The position numbers and the translations under genes are program-made. From NCBI GenBank assembly GCA_963803375.1, contig CAWDMB010000014.1:186001-250000 (forward strand): a stretch of 64,000 nucleotides of DNA, written 5' to 3'. Position 1 is the stretch's first letter; every line of letters starts with the position of its first letter. The notes under the pieces are model-generated. The model did no database searches. It was given only the letters and a program-made list of their open reading frames with translations, and had not been told where the DNA came from. The stretch comes from JAOPZW01 sp963803375 (lineage in GTDB: Bacteria > Actinomycetota > Thermoleophilia > Solirubrobacterales > Solirubrobacteraceae). Shown here in pieces: positions 29,005 to 36,935 of this stretch.

Positions 29005-30573
29005 CTACCGCTTCGGCGCGCGGACCGTGGCGTTCACGCGCGTCGTCTTGCGGTTGTTCGCCGCGTCGTAGGCGACCGTCACGGCCTTGACCTTCAGGCG
29101 CGCGTGGGTCGACAGGTACTTGCGATACGTCTTGGTCAGCCGGAGCGTGAGCTTCGCGCTCTTGCCACCGGCCAGCCGCACCGTCTTCTTGCTCGAAGCG
29201 GCCTTGCGACCGCGCTTGAGCTGGAGGGTGATCTTGCAGCGCTGCTCCGTCCGCGGGCAGCGGACGCGGAACGTGACCTTGCCGCTGAGCGACGCCCGGA
29301 CCGAGCGCGGCGACGGGACGACCCTCGGCCCCGAGCGATCGGGCGGGACGACCTGCGGGATCGTGAAGACCCGGGACGCCGGGGCACCGACGTTGCCGAC
29401 CCTGTCGATCGCGCGGACCGCGACGGTGTGGTTGCCGACCGCGAGGCCGCCGTACACCTTCGGGCTCGCGCACGTCACGTACGCGCCGCCGTCGAGCCTG
29501 CACTCGAAGCGGGCGACGTCGGTGGCCGGGCTCGAGAACGCGACCGCGGCGGTCGTCCCGCCCGCGAGCACGCCGGTGATCGTGGTCGACGGCGCGGTGT
29601 CGTCGACGTCGTAGCCGATCGTCACGCGGTCGAGGACCGGGCTCGACCCGCCGCTGGGGGTCAGGATCGCCCGGTACTGGATGTATCGGCGGACCGGGCT
29701 CTGGATGGCGCCTCCCGCGCCCAGCGACTGCCAGTCCGACCACGACAGGCCGTCGCCCGAGCGCGTCTGGAACGTGACGCCGTTGAGCAGGCCCTCGCCG
29801 GTCAGCGCGCCCCAGGCGGTCAGGTGCGAGCCGGCGTCGAAGACGCGCGAGGTGAACGTGCCCGACGGCGGGTACGCGTTCGGATAGGGCGCGAGGCTGA
29901 GCTCGTCGACCGTGAGGGCGCCCCCGGCGACGTTGAAGTCGCTGGCCAGCACTCGCTGACCGCTCGGGACCGCGGCGGACTGCGTGAACTTGAGGATGCC
30001 GTCGACGTAGAACTGCACGTCGGTCGGCGACCACAGGATCTCGTAGTCGTGGGGCACGAGCGGGTCCACGTCCGTGATCGCGTCGTTGATCTGCGTGCCG
30101 CCCACGTTGGTGCGGGCCCAGAGCCCGACGGCGAGCGCGCCGCCGCCCGTGCTGAACATCGCCCACGGCGGGTTGTTGAAGTCGGTGCCCATGCCGACGT
30201 GCTGGAACGCATCGGCCGTGAAGGTCGCCCTGAACGCGAGCGACTGGCCGGCGTTGTAGAGCGCCGTCGGTCCGGCCAGCGCGCCGTCGACGTGAAGGGC
30301 CCCGCCACTCACGGTGGCCGTGCCGCCCGGGTTCCACGGCGCGGACGTCCACCCCGCCGGCAAACCGGGACCTCCGGCGAAGTCCTCGTCGAACGTCACC
30401 AGGGGCTTGAGCGTGACGAAGCCGGGGGCGAACACGTCGATGTTCGCGTCGGGCGTGCCGCCCGCGAAGTCGTCGTCCACGAACGACGCCGGCGTCGCCG
30501 CGGCCCAGGCGGGAGCGATGGCCATGGCGAGCAGCGCCGCCAGGCAGATGGTGATGAAGCGTCCTCGACGCAA
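29005..30573 (-). CDS. Secreted ConA-lectin-like protein with Ig-like and shared C-terminal module (paralogue C)
   Basis: 522 residues from TTG 30573, with AGGGAGG a few bases upstream as in B. An in-frame ATG at 30605 is the alternative. Signal peptide FITICLAALLAMAIAPAWAAA is almost identical to B. Lectin-like part: LRATFTAD-type strands, FYVDGILKFTQ, VGLWARTNVGG; discoidin-like block SWSDWQSLGAGG; Ig-like FECRLDGGAYVTC; C-terminal module with CPRTEQRCK ending APKR. The N-terminal 50 residues carry an extra DDDFAGG-like segment, perhaps an internal duplication. It lies 41 nt after the deacetylase-like gene. Confidence 0.85.
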   Translation of the reverse strand: MRRGRFITICLAALLAMAIAPAWAAATPASFVDDDFAGGTPDANIDVFAPGFVTLKPLVTFDEDFAGGPGLPAGWTSAPWNPGGTATVSGGALHVDGALAGPTALYNAGQSLAFRATFTADAFQHVGMGTDFNNPPWAMFSTGGGALAVGLWARTNVGGTQINDAITDVDPLVPHDYEILWSPTDVQFYVDGILKFTQSAAVPSGQRVLASDFNVAGGALTVDELSLAPYPNAYPPSGTFTSRVFDAGSHLTAWGALTGEGLLNGVTFQTRSGDGLSWSDWQSLGAGGAIQSPVRRYIQYRAILTPSGGSSPVLDRVTIGYDVDDTAPSTTITGVLAGGTTAAVAFSSPATDVARFECRLDGGAYVTCASPKVYGGLAVGNHTVAVRAIDRVGNVGAPASRVFTIPQVVPPDRSGPRVVPSPRSVRASLSGKVTFRVRCPRTEQRCKITLQLKRGRKAASSKKTVRLAGGKSAKLTLRLTKTYRKYLSTHARLKVKAVTVAYDAANNRKTTRVNATVRAPKR

Positions 30574-30614
30574 GATGCCCTCCCTGATTGCTTCGTTCTG
30601 AGACATGGACGTCC

Positions 30615-32897
30615 TCAGCGCCTCGGTGGCGCGAGGAGACGGATGCGGGTCTTCGTGGTGGCCCGATTGCCGGCCGCGTCGCGGGCGATGGCGTACGCCA
30701 CGACCATCAGCGAGCGCTTGCGAGCGAGCTGACGGCGGGCCGAGCGCCTGAGCTGCACGGTGACCGTCGCGCTCTTGCCGCCGGCGACCGTGACGGTCTT
30801 GCGCGCGACGTAGTTGCGACCGAATCGCAGCCGCAGGTCGATGCGACAGCGCCGCTCGCCGCGCGGGCAGGTAACGCGCAGGGCCACGCGGCCGCTCCTC
30901 GACACGCGCACGGTGCGCGGCCGGACGGTCACGCGCGGCGCGTTGCGATCGACGCTCACGTCGGGCGGGGTCGTCCCGCCGCCCGACGTCGGGGGCGGGG
31001 TCGAGGTGCCGATACCGCCGCCGCTCGGCGGCGCGGTCCCGCCGTAGGTGGCGACGTAGCTTCCGGCTGCAGCGTCGAAGGCCGCGTACTCGATCCCCTT
31101 GACGACGCGCGTCGCCGTGGCGACGCCGACGCCACCGCGAGCGAGCGCCGACAGGCGGCCGCTCGGGCCCGCCACCGGCAGCATCGCCTGCAGCCCGCGG
31201 GCACCCGCCCCCGGCTGCACCGAGAACGAGAGCTGGTTGCCCGAGAACGACGGGCCGCCGAACGACGAGCCGTTGCGCCCGTCGAGCCACTCGAGCAGCT
31301 GACGGGCCGAGACGACCGGCACGTGGCGCACCTGGGCCGCGGCCACGATCGCGTTGGCGCCCGCGTGGTTGCTCTGGTCGGTGTGCATGTTCGCCGTGAA
31401 GGCGCCGTAGTAGCCCTGCGCCCCGAGCGCGCGATCGAGCAGCGTCGCGATGTGGAACGGGATGTCGATCCCCGACTCGTCGGTCATCTGCGTCGTCGCC
31501 TGGTAGACGTCGATGAGCGAGCCGTCGAGGTCGGCGAAGCGCATCGGGATGCCCGAGCCCGTGAACATCCCGGGCCGGTTCAGCACCCACTGCCCGGGCC
31601 AGTAGTAGTAGTTCGTGTCGAGTCGCACGCCGTTCTCGCGCGCGACGATCGCCTCGCTCGCCCAGTCGCTCCACGCGATGCAGTGCGTGCGGTTCGTGAC
31701 CGGCGACGGCAGGCTCGGCCATGTCGCCCTGAAGGCGGGCAGCTGCGCCGCCCAGGCGGCGCGAAGCGACGCAGGCGTGAAGTTCTGGGGGCAGTCCGCG
31801 TTGGGATGGAGGGCGATCTCGAAGCCCCTGGCGTTGTAGAGCGCCGCCTGGGCGTCGGTGATCGGCGTGCCCGGATAGACGTAGGACGTCGAGCGGATGC
31901 ACTGCCAGTCCGCGACCGAGCACCCGGCCGGGCTGATCTGGTCGTAGCGGGCGAACTGCCCGAGCGTGCCGCCGGTGCCGTGGTCGTCGCCGGTGAGCAC
32001 GACGACCGCCTTCTCGCCGCGCGGGAAGTACCAGAAGCGCGGCAGCGGCAGGCGGTCGGCGCTCATCTGCGTGACGAGGTTGGCCAGCAGGCGCTGCTGC
32101 TCGTCGGCCTGCGGGATCGCGACCTTGTTGAGGTTGACCCAGTCGGCCTGCGGATCCTCCGGGTCGTTGCCGAAGAAGAGGTCGTCGGAGCGCGTGAGCT
32201 CGTCGAGCACGTGGTCGCGCTCGTCCCCGGCCCAGTCGGGGTTGCCCTGACGCGTCCAGACGACCGAGCGCGCGAGATCGTACGTGAAGGCCGCGGCCTT
32301 CCCCGAGCCGAACGTGTTCAGGGTGACCGCCGGGTTCGAGGTCGCGGTCGTCGCGTTCGAGTAGAGCGTCGCCACGGTCGAGGCGCCGCTGGCCGTCCAG
32401 CCGTCCGCCGTGCCGTGGAACTGCATCGTGTCGGTCGTTATCCCGGCGCCCGGCCCCGTCCCGCCGACCTTGATGTAGCCGTTGTCGACGGTCCCGCTCG
32501 CGGGCGTGAGCCCGAGCACGCCGGCCAGCTTCGGATCGGGGCGCATCGCGACGAGGTCGCCGCCGCCGTTCACCCAGCCCGAGAGCAGCGACGCCTGGGC
32601 GTCGCTCAGCCCGTTCTGGGCGAGTACGACGACCCGATGCGCGGCGAGCGACTGCGCCGTGAGGCTGTCGAGGTCGACGACGTCGAACTCGTTGAGGCCC
32701 TCGGCACGGAGGATCTCGGCGTAGTAGCGGCTAAACGGGTCGCTCTGGTTGGCGACGACGAGCACCGGCCCGCCGGGGCCGTCGCCGGGGTCGGCGGCGC
32801 TCGCCGCGGAGGCGCCGACCGCGCCGAGCGCGGCCACGAGCAGGAGCGCGAGGAGCGCCCTGCCGATGGAGCGGCGGGCGTGGACAGTCCCTGTCAT
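30615..32897 (-). CDS. Secreted GATase-like / polysaccharide-deacetylase-like protein with shared C-terminal module
   Basis: 760 residues. After a signal peptide (ends near ASAASA), residues about 40-270 look like a ThuA/class-I-GATase-like Rossmann domain (PVLVVANQSDPFSRYYAEIL, GGGDLVAMRPDP). Residues about 290-520 look NodB-like: KAVVVLTGDDHG gives the Asp-Asp pair, EIALHPNADC the His, and NMHTDQSNH a further His. A beta-rich stretch and a Pro/Gly linker lead to the C-terminal module with CPRGERRCR. It may deacetylate or bind an extracellular glycan; catalysis is inferred. Its ATG overlaps the stop of the upstream gene (ATGA). Confidence 0.8.
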   Translation of the reverse strand: MTGTVHARRSIGRALLALLLVAALGAVGASAASAADPGDGPGGPVLVVANQSDPFSRYYAEILRAEGLNEFDVVDLDSLTAQSLAAHRVVVLAQNGLSDAQASLLSGWVNGGGDLVAMRPDPKLAGVLGLTPASGTVDNGYIKVGGTGPGAGITTDTMQFHGTADGWTASGASTVATLYSNATTATSNPAVTLNTFGSGKAAAFTYDLARSVVWTRQGNPDWAGDERDHVLDELTRSDDLFFGNDPEDPQADWVNLNKVAIPQADEQQRLLANLVTQMSADRLPLPRFWYFPRGEKAVVVLTGDDHGTGGTLGQFARYDQISPAGCSVADWQCIRSTSYVYPGTPITDAQAALYNARGFEIALHPNADCPQNFTPASLRAAWAAQLPAFRATWPSLPSPVTNRTHCIAWSDWASEAIVARENGVRLDTNYYYWPGQWVLNRPGMFTGSGIPMRFADLDGSLIDVYQATTQMTDESGIDIPFHIATLLDRALGAQGYYGAFTANMHTDQSNHAGANAIVAAAQVRHVPVVSARQLLEWLDGRNGSSFGGPSFSGNQLSFSVQPGAGARGLQAMLPVAGPSGRLSALARGGVGVATATRVVKGIEYAAFDAAAGSYVATYGGTAPPSGGGIGTSTPPPTSGGGTTPPDVSVDRNAPRVTVRPRTVRVSRSGRVALRVTCPRGERRCRIDLRLRFGRNYVARKTVTVAGGKSATVTVQLRRSARRQLARKRSLMVVAYAIARDAAGNRATTKTRIRLLAPPRR

Positions 32898-35203
32898 CGA
32901 GATCCCTTGGGAGCGAGGAGGCGGATGGTCGCCTTCGTGGTGGCGCGGTTGCCGGCGGCATCACGCGCGACGGCGACCGCGGTCAGCTTCAACGAGCGCT
33001 TGCGACCCAGCTCGCGGCGGGCCGCGCGGGTGAGCCTCAGCGCGAAGACCTGCGACTCGGCGCCGCTCACAGTCAGCGTCTTGGCGGCGACGTAGCGGCG
33101 CCCGAGCCGCAGACGCAGCTGGACGCGACAGCGCCGTTCCCCGCGTGGGCACGCGACGCGCAGCTTCACCACGCCGGTGCGCGAGGCGCGCACCCGGCGT
33201 GGTGACACGCGCACGCGGGGTGCGGTCCGGTCGACGACCGTCGTGCCGACACCGCCTCCTCCCGAGGCTGGCGCGTCGACCGCGATCGGCGGCGGTCCAG
33301 GCTGAGGCTGAGGTTGAGGTTGAGGTTGAGGTTGAGGTACGATGCCGTCCCGACCCTCGAGGTTGCCGCTGTCGTCGGTGCCGCGGGCCCGGATCGACGC
33401 GACGCCGGTCTGGCTCGGCGTCCAGGTGTAGCTCCAGCTCGCGCGGCCGTTGGCCGGATGCCAGGTGGCGCCGGCGTCGGTGGACACCTCCACGCCACCC
33501 ACGACGCCGCCGCCGGCGTCGGCGGCCGTGCCCGTCACCGTGACGGGCTGATTCGCGAACACGAAGGCGCTCGGCCCGGGCGAGACGATCGTCGTCGTCG
33601 GGGCCGTCGTGTCGGTCGACTTCGCGGCCGCAGCGAGCTCTTCCTGGAGCGACCCGGGCTGAACGTCCATGTCGGCGAGGAGGTTCACGGTCGCCTGCTG
33701 CATGCGGGGGTCGGCGAGCGCGCTGCCGCGGTCGTGCTTGTCGTCGAGGCCCCACGGCCACTGGACCGTGCCGGCGCCGAAGACAAGCGCGTGGCTCGGC
33801 GCTCGGTAAAGCGTGAGGTGGTGCGTCGCGGTCTGATTGGGCAGGTACGTCGAGCCGTAGTCCTGCAGGAGCTCGACCGGACTTACCTGCGTCGTCGAGA
33901 GCCGGATCAGGCCGGGCGGGCGCGCGCCGTTGTCGAGGTCCTCGTCCCACTCGTAACCGACGGTCTCGGACGCGAGCGTCTGCGTCGTCGTCGCCGACGC
34001 GATGTCCGTGTTGCGCCAGAGGCGCATGCGCCCGTCGGCCGGCGGGACCTGCATGGCGGCCGAGCCCGAGTTGACCATGAAGATCGTCCCCGAGAGCGCG
34101 TTCTCCGGGTGCCCGCCCTCGGGGTTGAAGGCGCGCGGGTCGCGCCAGGTGCCGGTCCAGACGCCCAACGGATCGATCTTCGCGTTCGCGTGCGTCTCCT
34201 TGTAGGAGACGAGCGTGCGGTAGCCGTTCTCCCAGCGTGTCTTCCAGAAGATCTCGTTGCCGCTGAAGAAGGCGAGGTTCACGCCGGCGTCGCGCGCGGC
34301 GGTGACGTTCGCGCGCTGCGGCCCCGACCAGTATTCGTCGTGGCCGACCGAGAGGAAGGTCCGGTGCTGCTTGATGAGGCCACCGAGGCGATCGGAGTCG
34401 ACGCCGGTGAAGTAGCTGACGTCGTAGCCGTTGCGCTCGAGGAAGCGCACCATCGGGTACTCGCTGTTGAAGAGCCAGTCCTCGTTCGAGGTCCCCCGCG
34501 TCGTGAACGGCCGGTTGTAGGAGACCTTGTAGGCGCGGTCCGGGTTGGTCCCCGGCGCGCCGGTGTAGAGGCTGTTGCCGCCGTACTGGTTGTAGGCCTG
34601 CCACGTGGTGTCCGAGGTCTGGAAGAGGAGCTTCGAGCCGCCGGCGTCGTCGCGGACGATGAAGACCACGTGACTGGCGCCCGCGGCGCCGCTCTCGCGC
34701 ACGAGCTTGGCGAAGTAGATGCCGGACGTCGCGTTCGCCGGAACGCTCCACGACGCCGACTCCGTCCAGTTGCCACAGTCGACGAGCCCCGTCGATCCGT
34801 CGGGGCCGCTGCACGCCGGCTGGGTCTGCGGCAGAAGCGCCGACGGCTGCACGGTCGCGACCTTGCGCGCGCCCTGGCCGGCGTACCACCCCATCCGGTA
34901 GATGTCGAGCCGGTAGTCGGTCGCGTCGGTGTCGACCTTGAAGTGGACGGTCTCGCCGCGGTTGACGCTGATGTCGGTCGCAAAGCCCTGGATCGACGCG
35001 TCGCCCGCCCCGGCGACGTCCCACTCGCTCGGTGGGGAGCCTGTCTGGCAGTTCTCCGCGACGATCGCGTTGGCCGGGGCGAGGCAGTCGGCGCGCGCGG
35101 CGGGCGCGACGAGCAGTGTCAGCAGCGCCAGCGCCAGCGCGGCGAGCGCGATCCCCCCAAGTCCGACCCCTCCCGCATCGTGCGGGAAACCGTGCGACCT
35201 CAA
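32894..35203 (-). CDS. Secreted N,N-dimethylformamidase-beta-like protein with Ig-like and shared C-terminal module
   Basis: 769 residues from TTG 35203 (GAGGGGG upstream; a longer in-frame ATG at 35281 gives an unlikely Arg-rich leader before the signal peptide). After LLVAPAARA, an N-terminal beta domain (ITxRGETVHF-like) precedes a large domain with YNQYGGNSLY, SYNRPFTTRG, FNSEYPMVRFLERNGYDVSYF and SVGHDEYWSG. That pattern matches the C-terminal region of DMFase large-subunit-like proteins. Then follow an Ig-like domain (STDAGATWHPANG), a Pro-Gln repeat linker and the C-terminal module (CPRGERRCR, ending APKGSR). It is the first gene of the five-gene cluster; the reaction is unknown. Confidence 0.82.
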   Translation of the reverse strand: MRSHGFPHDAGGVGLGGIALAALALALLTLLVAPAARADCLAPANAIVAENCQTGSPPSEWDVAGAGDASIQGFATDISVNRGETVHFKVDTDATDYRLDIYRMGWYAGQGARKVATVQPSALLPQTQPACSGPDGSTGLVDCGNWTESASWSVPANATSGIYFAKLVRESGAAGASHVVFIVRDDAGGSKLLFQTSDTTWQAYNQYGGNSLYTGAPGTNPDRAYKVSYNRPFTTRGTSNEDWLFNSEYPMVRFLERNGYDVSYFTGVDSDRLGGLIKQHRTFLSVGHDEYWSGPQRANVTAARDAGVNLAFFSGNEIFWKTRWENGYRTLVSYKETHANAKIDPLGVWTGTWRDPRAFNPEGGHPENALSGTIFMVNSGSAAMQVPPADGRMRLWRNTDIASATTTQTLASETVGYEWDEDLDNGARPPGLIRLSTTQVSPVELLQDYGSTYLPNQTATHHLTLYRAPSHALVFGAGTVQWPWGLDDKHDRGSALADPRMQQATVNLLADMDVQPGSLQEELAAAAKSTDTTAPTTTIVSPGPSAFVFANQPVTVTGTAADAGGGVVGGVEVSTDAGATWHPANGRASWSYTWTPSQTGVASIRARGTDDSGNLEGRDGIVPQPQPQPQPQPQPGPPPIAVDAPASGGGGVGTTVVDRTAPRVRVSPRRVRASRTGVVKLRVACPRGERRCRVQLRLRLGRRYVAAKTLTVSGAESQVFALRLTRAARRELGRKRSLKLTAVAVARDAAGNRATTKATIRLLAPKGSR
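33302..33338. repeat. 6-bp tandem repeats encoding a Pro-Gln linker
   Basis: Six or so copies of TGAGG(C/T) on the plus strand encode alternating Pro-Gln between the Ig-like domain and the C-terminal module of the DMFase-like protein. It corresponds in position to the GGGTP linker of paralogue B. Confidence 0.85.
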
Positions 35204-35506
35204 TGTCGCGACCCCCTCGTTGCTCTTGCCCCGCCGTGCGCCCCAGCGCGCGGCGGGCCCATGCTCCCCCGGCGGCCCCAACCCTACATCGCCAGCATCC
35301 GGCCGGGACTGTAGGGCACACCGCGCGCCCGGACGCCACCGTTGCGGTCGTCGCGTTCGAGCTCAAACCTCGCATCGGATCGAGCGCAAGAACCGGGCAA
35401 ACGCGCGCGTTGGCGCGAATCCTCGGGCCCTGGCGCGCCCGCCGGGCGTTTCGTAGCAACCTAGGCGTGGCGGTATCGGTCGCCAACCGGCCCCCGATGA
35501 GGTCGG
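35204..35506. other. Upstream region of the five-gene secreted cluster, no gene
   Basis: About 300 nt without a convincing gene. The minus strand has TAGGGT (35286-35281) followed by TGG, the same form as the atp promoter -10, giving a leader of about 75 nt before TTG 35203. A clear -35 is not visible. The rest is GC-rich and without long inverted repeats. Confidence 0.4.
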
Positions 35507-35623
35507 TCAGTACTTCGCGCCCTTCACTTCCTCGACGATCCGGGCTTCCGGGCTACGCCAGGGCTGGCGCGGCACGCCGCGATCCCACAGCTCGTTCAGC
35601 GCCTCGCGAAAGGCCTCCGCCCG
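35507..35623 (-). pseudogene. Orphan C-terminal protein fragment
   Basis: Thirty-eight residues with natural amino-acid composition (RAEAFREALNELWDRG, then EARIVEEVKGAKY and a stop) have no matching upstream part. Reading further up the frame enters the antisense of the TetR fragment. It looks like the tail of a gene whose front was deleted; the family is not recognised. Confidence 0.35.
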
Positions 35624-35632
35624 CTCAGGCTG

Positions 35633-35836
35633 TCGAACTCGAGGTCGACCTGGACGTACTGGGATCGCCTCTGGACGCTCAACCACCCCAACGTCTACCG
35701 GCTGCTCGTCGCCAATCGCGGCTGGACACCCGACCAACACGAGGAGTGGCTCGCGGACTGCTGCGCAGAGCTTCTGGCAAGGCGCTTGCGGAAAGGCCCC
35801 GGCCGCCGTCCGAAGGGCGCCGCCGCGGGTTCATAG
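35633..35836 (+). pseudogene. C-terminal remnant of a TetR-family regulator
   Basis: The plus frame reads YWDRLWTLNHPNVYRLLV, then ANRGWTPDQHEEWLADCC and AELLARRL to a stop at 35834. The RLLVxxRGWxPxxxEEWLAD pattern is typical of the last helices of actinobacterial TetR/AcrR regulators. No start and no helix-turn-helix remain, so it is a relic joined to an unrelated opposite-strand fragment. Confidence 0.5.
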
Positions 35837-35873
35837 CGCGCTGCATCCGCCGGAGGTGGAGCCGCCCCTCACT

Positions 35874-35892
35874 ATACCGAAATAGGTATGAT
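35874..35892 (+). promoter_or_regulatory. Promoter/operator of the MNT-HEPN module
   Basis: ATACC (35874-35878) and GGTAT (35885-35889) form a dyad around GAAATA; TATGAT (35887-35892) is a good -10 lying 11 nt before ATG 35904. This AT-rich patch stands out from the surroundings. The XRE domain of the antitoxin probably binds the dyad for autorepression. Confidence 0.55.
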
Positions 35893-35903
35893 CCTCTCTG
35901 TCT

Positions 35904-36434
35904 ATGACCGACGTGGCCACCATGCTTCGTCGCACCCGCACCCGCGCCGATCTCTCTCAAGGCGAACTCGCCGAGCTCGCGGGCACCTCCCAGCCGGCGC
36001 TTGCCCGCTACGAGACTGGCGCCGCCCTGCCGACCTTACCGACGCTCGAGCGGCTCCTGCTCGCGTGCGGGCGGCGTCTGGAGCTTCGCGCCGTTCGGAA
36101 CACCCGGCCGTCGGCGCCGACGACGTCGGTGCGCGGTCAGCTCGGCGCCCGGGCGCGGGAGCTGCGTCGCCGCCGCCGGCGCGTGCTCGACGCCGCGCGG
36201 GAACGCGGCGTGAGGAAGGTCCGCGTGTTCGGATCGCTCGCCCGCGGAGAAGATGCGCCCGCCAGCGATGTCGACCTCCTGGTCGACCTCGAGCCGGGCA
36301 GGACCCTCCTCGACCTCGCGGCCTTCCGGCGCGAGGCGGAGGAGATCCTAGGGATGCCGGTCGATGTCGCGACACCCGACATGCTCAAGGAGCGCATCCG
36401 GACCGAGGTCGAAACCGAGGCGGTGCCGCTGTGA
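35904..36434 (+). CDS. XRE helix-turn-helix fused to an MNT nucleotidyltransferase (antitoxin)
   Basis: 176 residues. An N-terminal Cro/XRE domain (about 5-60: LSQGELAELAGTSQPALARYETG) is joined by an Arg-rich linker to a minimal nucleotidyltransferase (about 95-176). The latter has the GS-x10-DxD signature GSLARGEDAPASDVD (Gly110, Ser111, Asp122, Asp124) and VDVAT for the third acid. MntA-type proteins AMPylate and silence the partner HEPN RNase. The HTH fusion would let the antitoxin also act as autorepressor. Its TGA overlaps the HEPN GTG (GTGA). Confidence 0.88.
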   Translation: MTDVATMLRRTRTRADLSQGELAELAGTSQPALARYETGAALPTLPTLERLLLACGRRLELRAVRNTRPSAPTTSVRGQLGARARELRRRRRRVLDAARERGVRKVRVFGSLARGEDAPASDVDLLVDLEPGRTLLDLAAFRREAEEILGMPVDVATPDMLKERIRTEVETEAVPL

Positions 36435-36769
36435 GCCGAAACGAGCAGGACCGCCTGCGAGACATCAGGGACGCGATCGTGGCGATCCGCGAGCATCTGG
36501 CCCGGGCGGACGAAGAGCCGAGCGACGAGGACGCCGCCCTGCTGCACGACGCGCTTCTCTTCCAGTTCGTGGTCATCGGTGAGGCCGTGAAGAATTTGGC
36601 GCCCGAGGCGCGCGAGTCGGAACCCAAGATCCCCTGGGCGGATGTAGCCGGCCTCCGCGACTTGATCGCGCACGAGTACTTCAGGATCGAGATCGACCGA
36701 GTGCTCGCGATCGTGCAGCGCGACCTGTCGCCCCTCGAGCGAGCGATCGATCGCCTGCTCGGCGAGTAA
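36431..36769 (+). CDS. hepT: HEPN-domain RNase toxin (HepT/DUF86)
   Basis: 112 residues from GTG 36431. An all-helical HEPN fold with the catalytic RDLIAH (Rx4H, Arg76 and His81) followed by EYF, so the usual HxY site of MntA AMPylation is present (HEY). FQFVVIGEAVKNL is the conserved dimer helix. HepT cleaves RNA when unmodified. It is translationally coupled to the MNT antitoxin, in the usual antitoxin-first order. Confidence 0.9.
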   Translation: MSRNEQDRLRDIRDAIVAIREHLARADEEPSDEDAALLHDALLFQFVVIGEAVKNLAPEARESEPKIPWADVAGLRDLIAHEYFRIEIDRVLAIVQRDLSPLERAIDRLLGE

Positions 36770-36883
36770 CCCGCGGCTCCGCTCGCCGCGCCGCCGCAGA
36801 GGGCTGCGTCCGCGGCAACCCGCAACCCTGGCGGTCACCGATGTGATCGCAACCGAGCACGCACGTGCGCGCGTCAACCCGAG

Positions 36884-36935
36884 AAGTAGCGGGGCGCGAT
36901 TCGAACCAGCGACCTCCGGATCATGAGCCGGAGGC
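36884..36935 (-). tRNA. Degenerate 3' fragment of a tRNA-Met(CAU) gene
   Basis: Read on the minus strand: anticodon loop CTCATGA, TCCGG, variable GGTCGC, a T-loop GGTTCGAATC, and a 3' acceptor-like CCCCGCTACT. The T-stem is mismatched, one base of the anticodon stem is lost, and there is no D-arm or 5' acceptor upstream. It is a partial copy, as left beside an integrated element, and not a working tRNA. Confidence 0.5.

Noticed and set aside
26039..31923. Long open frames extending paralogues B and C upstream into their neighbours
   Set aside because: The extensions are out-of-frame translations of the adjacent gene; signal peptides and SD-TTG starts mark the real beginnings.
36884..36935. 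Intact tRNA-Met gene
   Set aside because: No D-arm or 5' acceptor strand upstream, mismatched T-stem and a missing anticodon-stem base; only a 3' fragment is supported.
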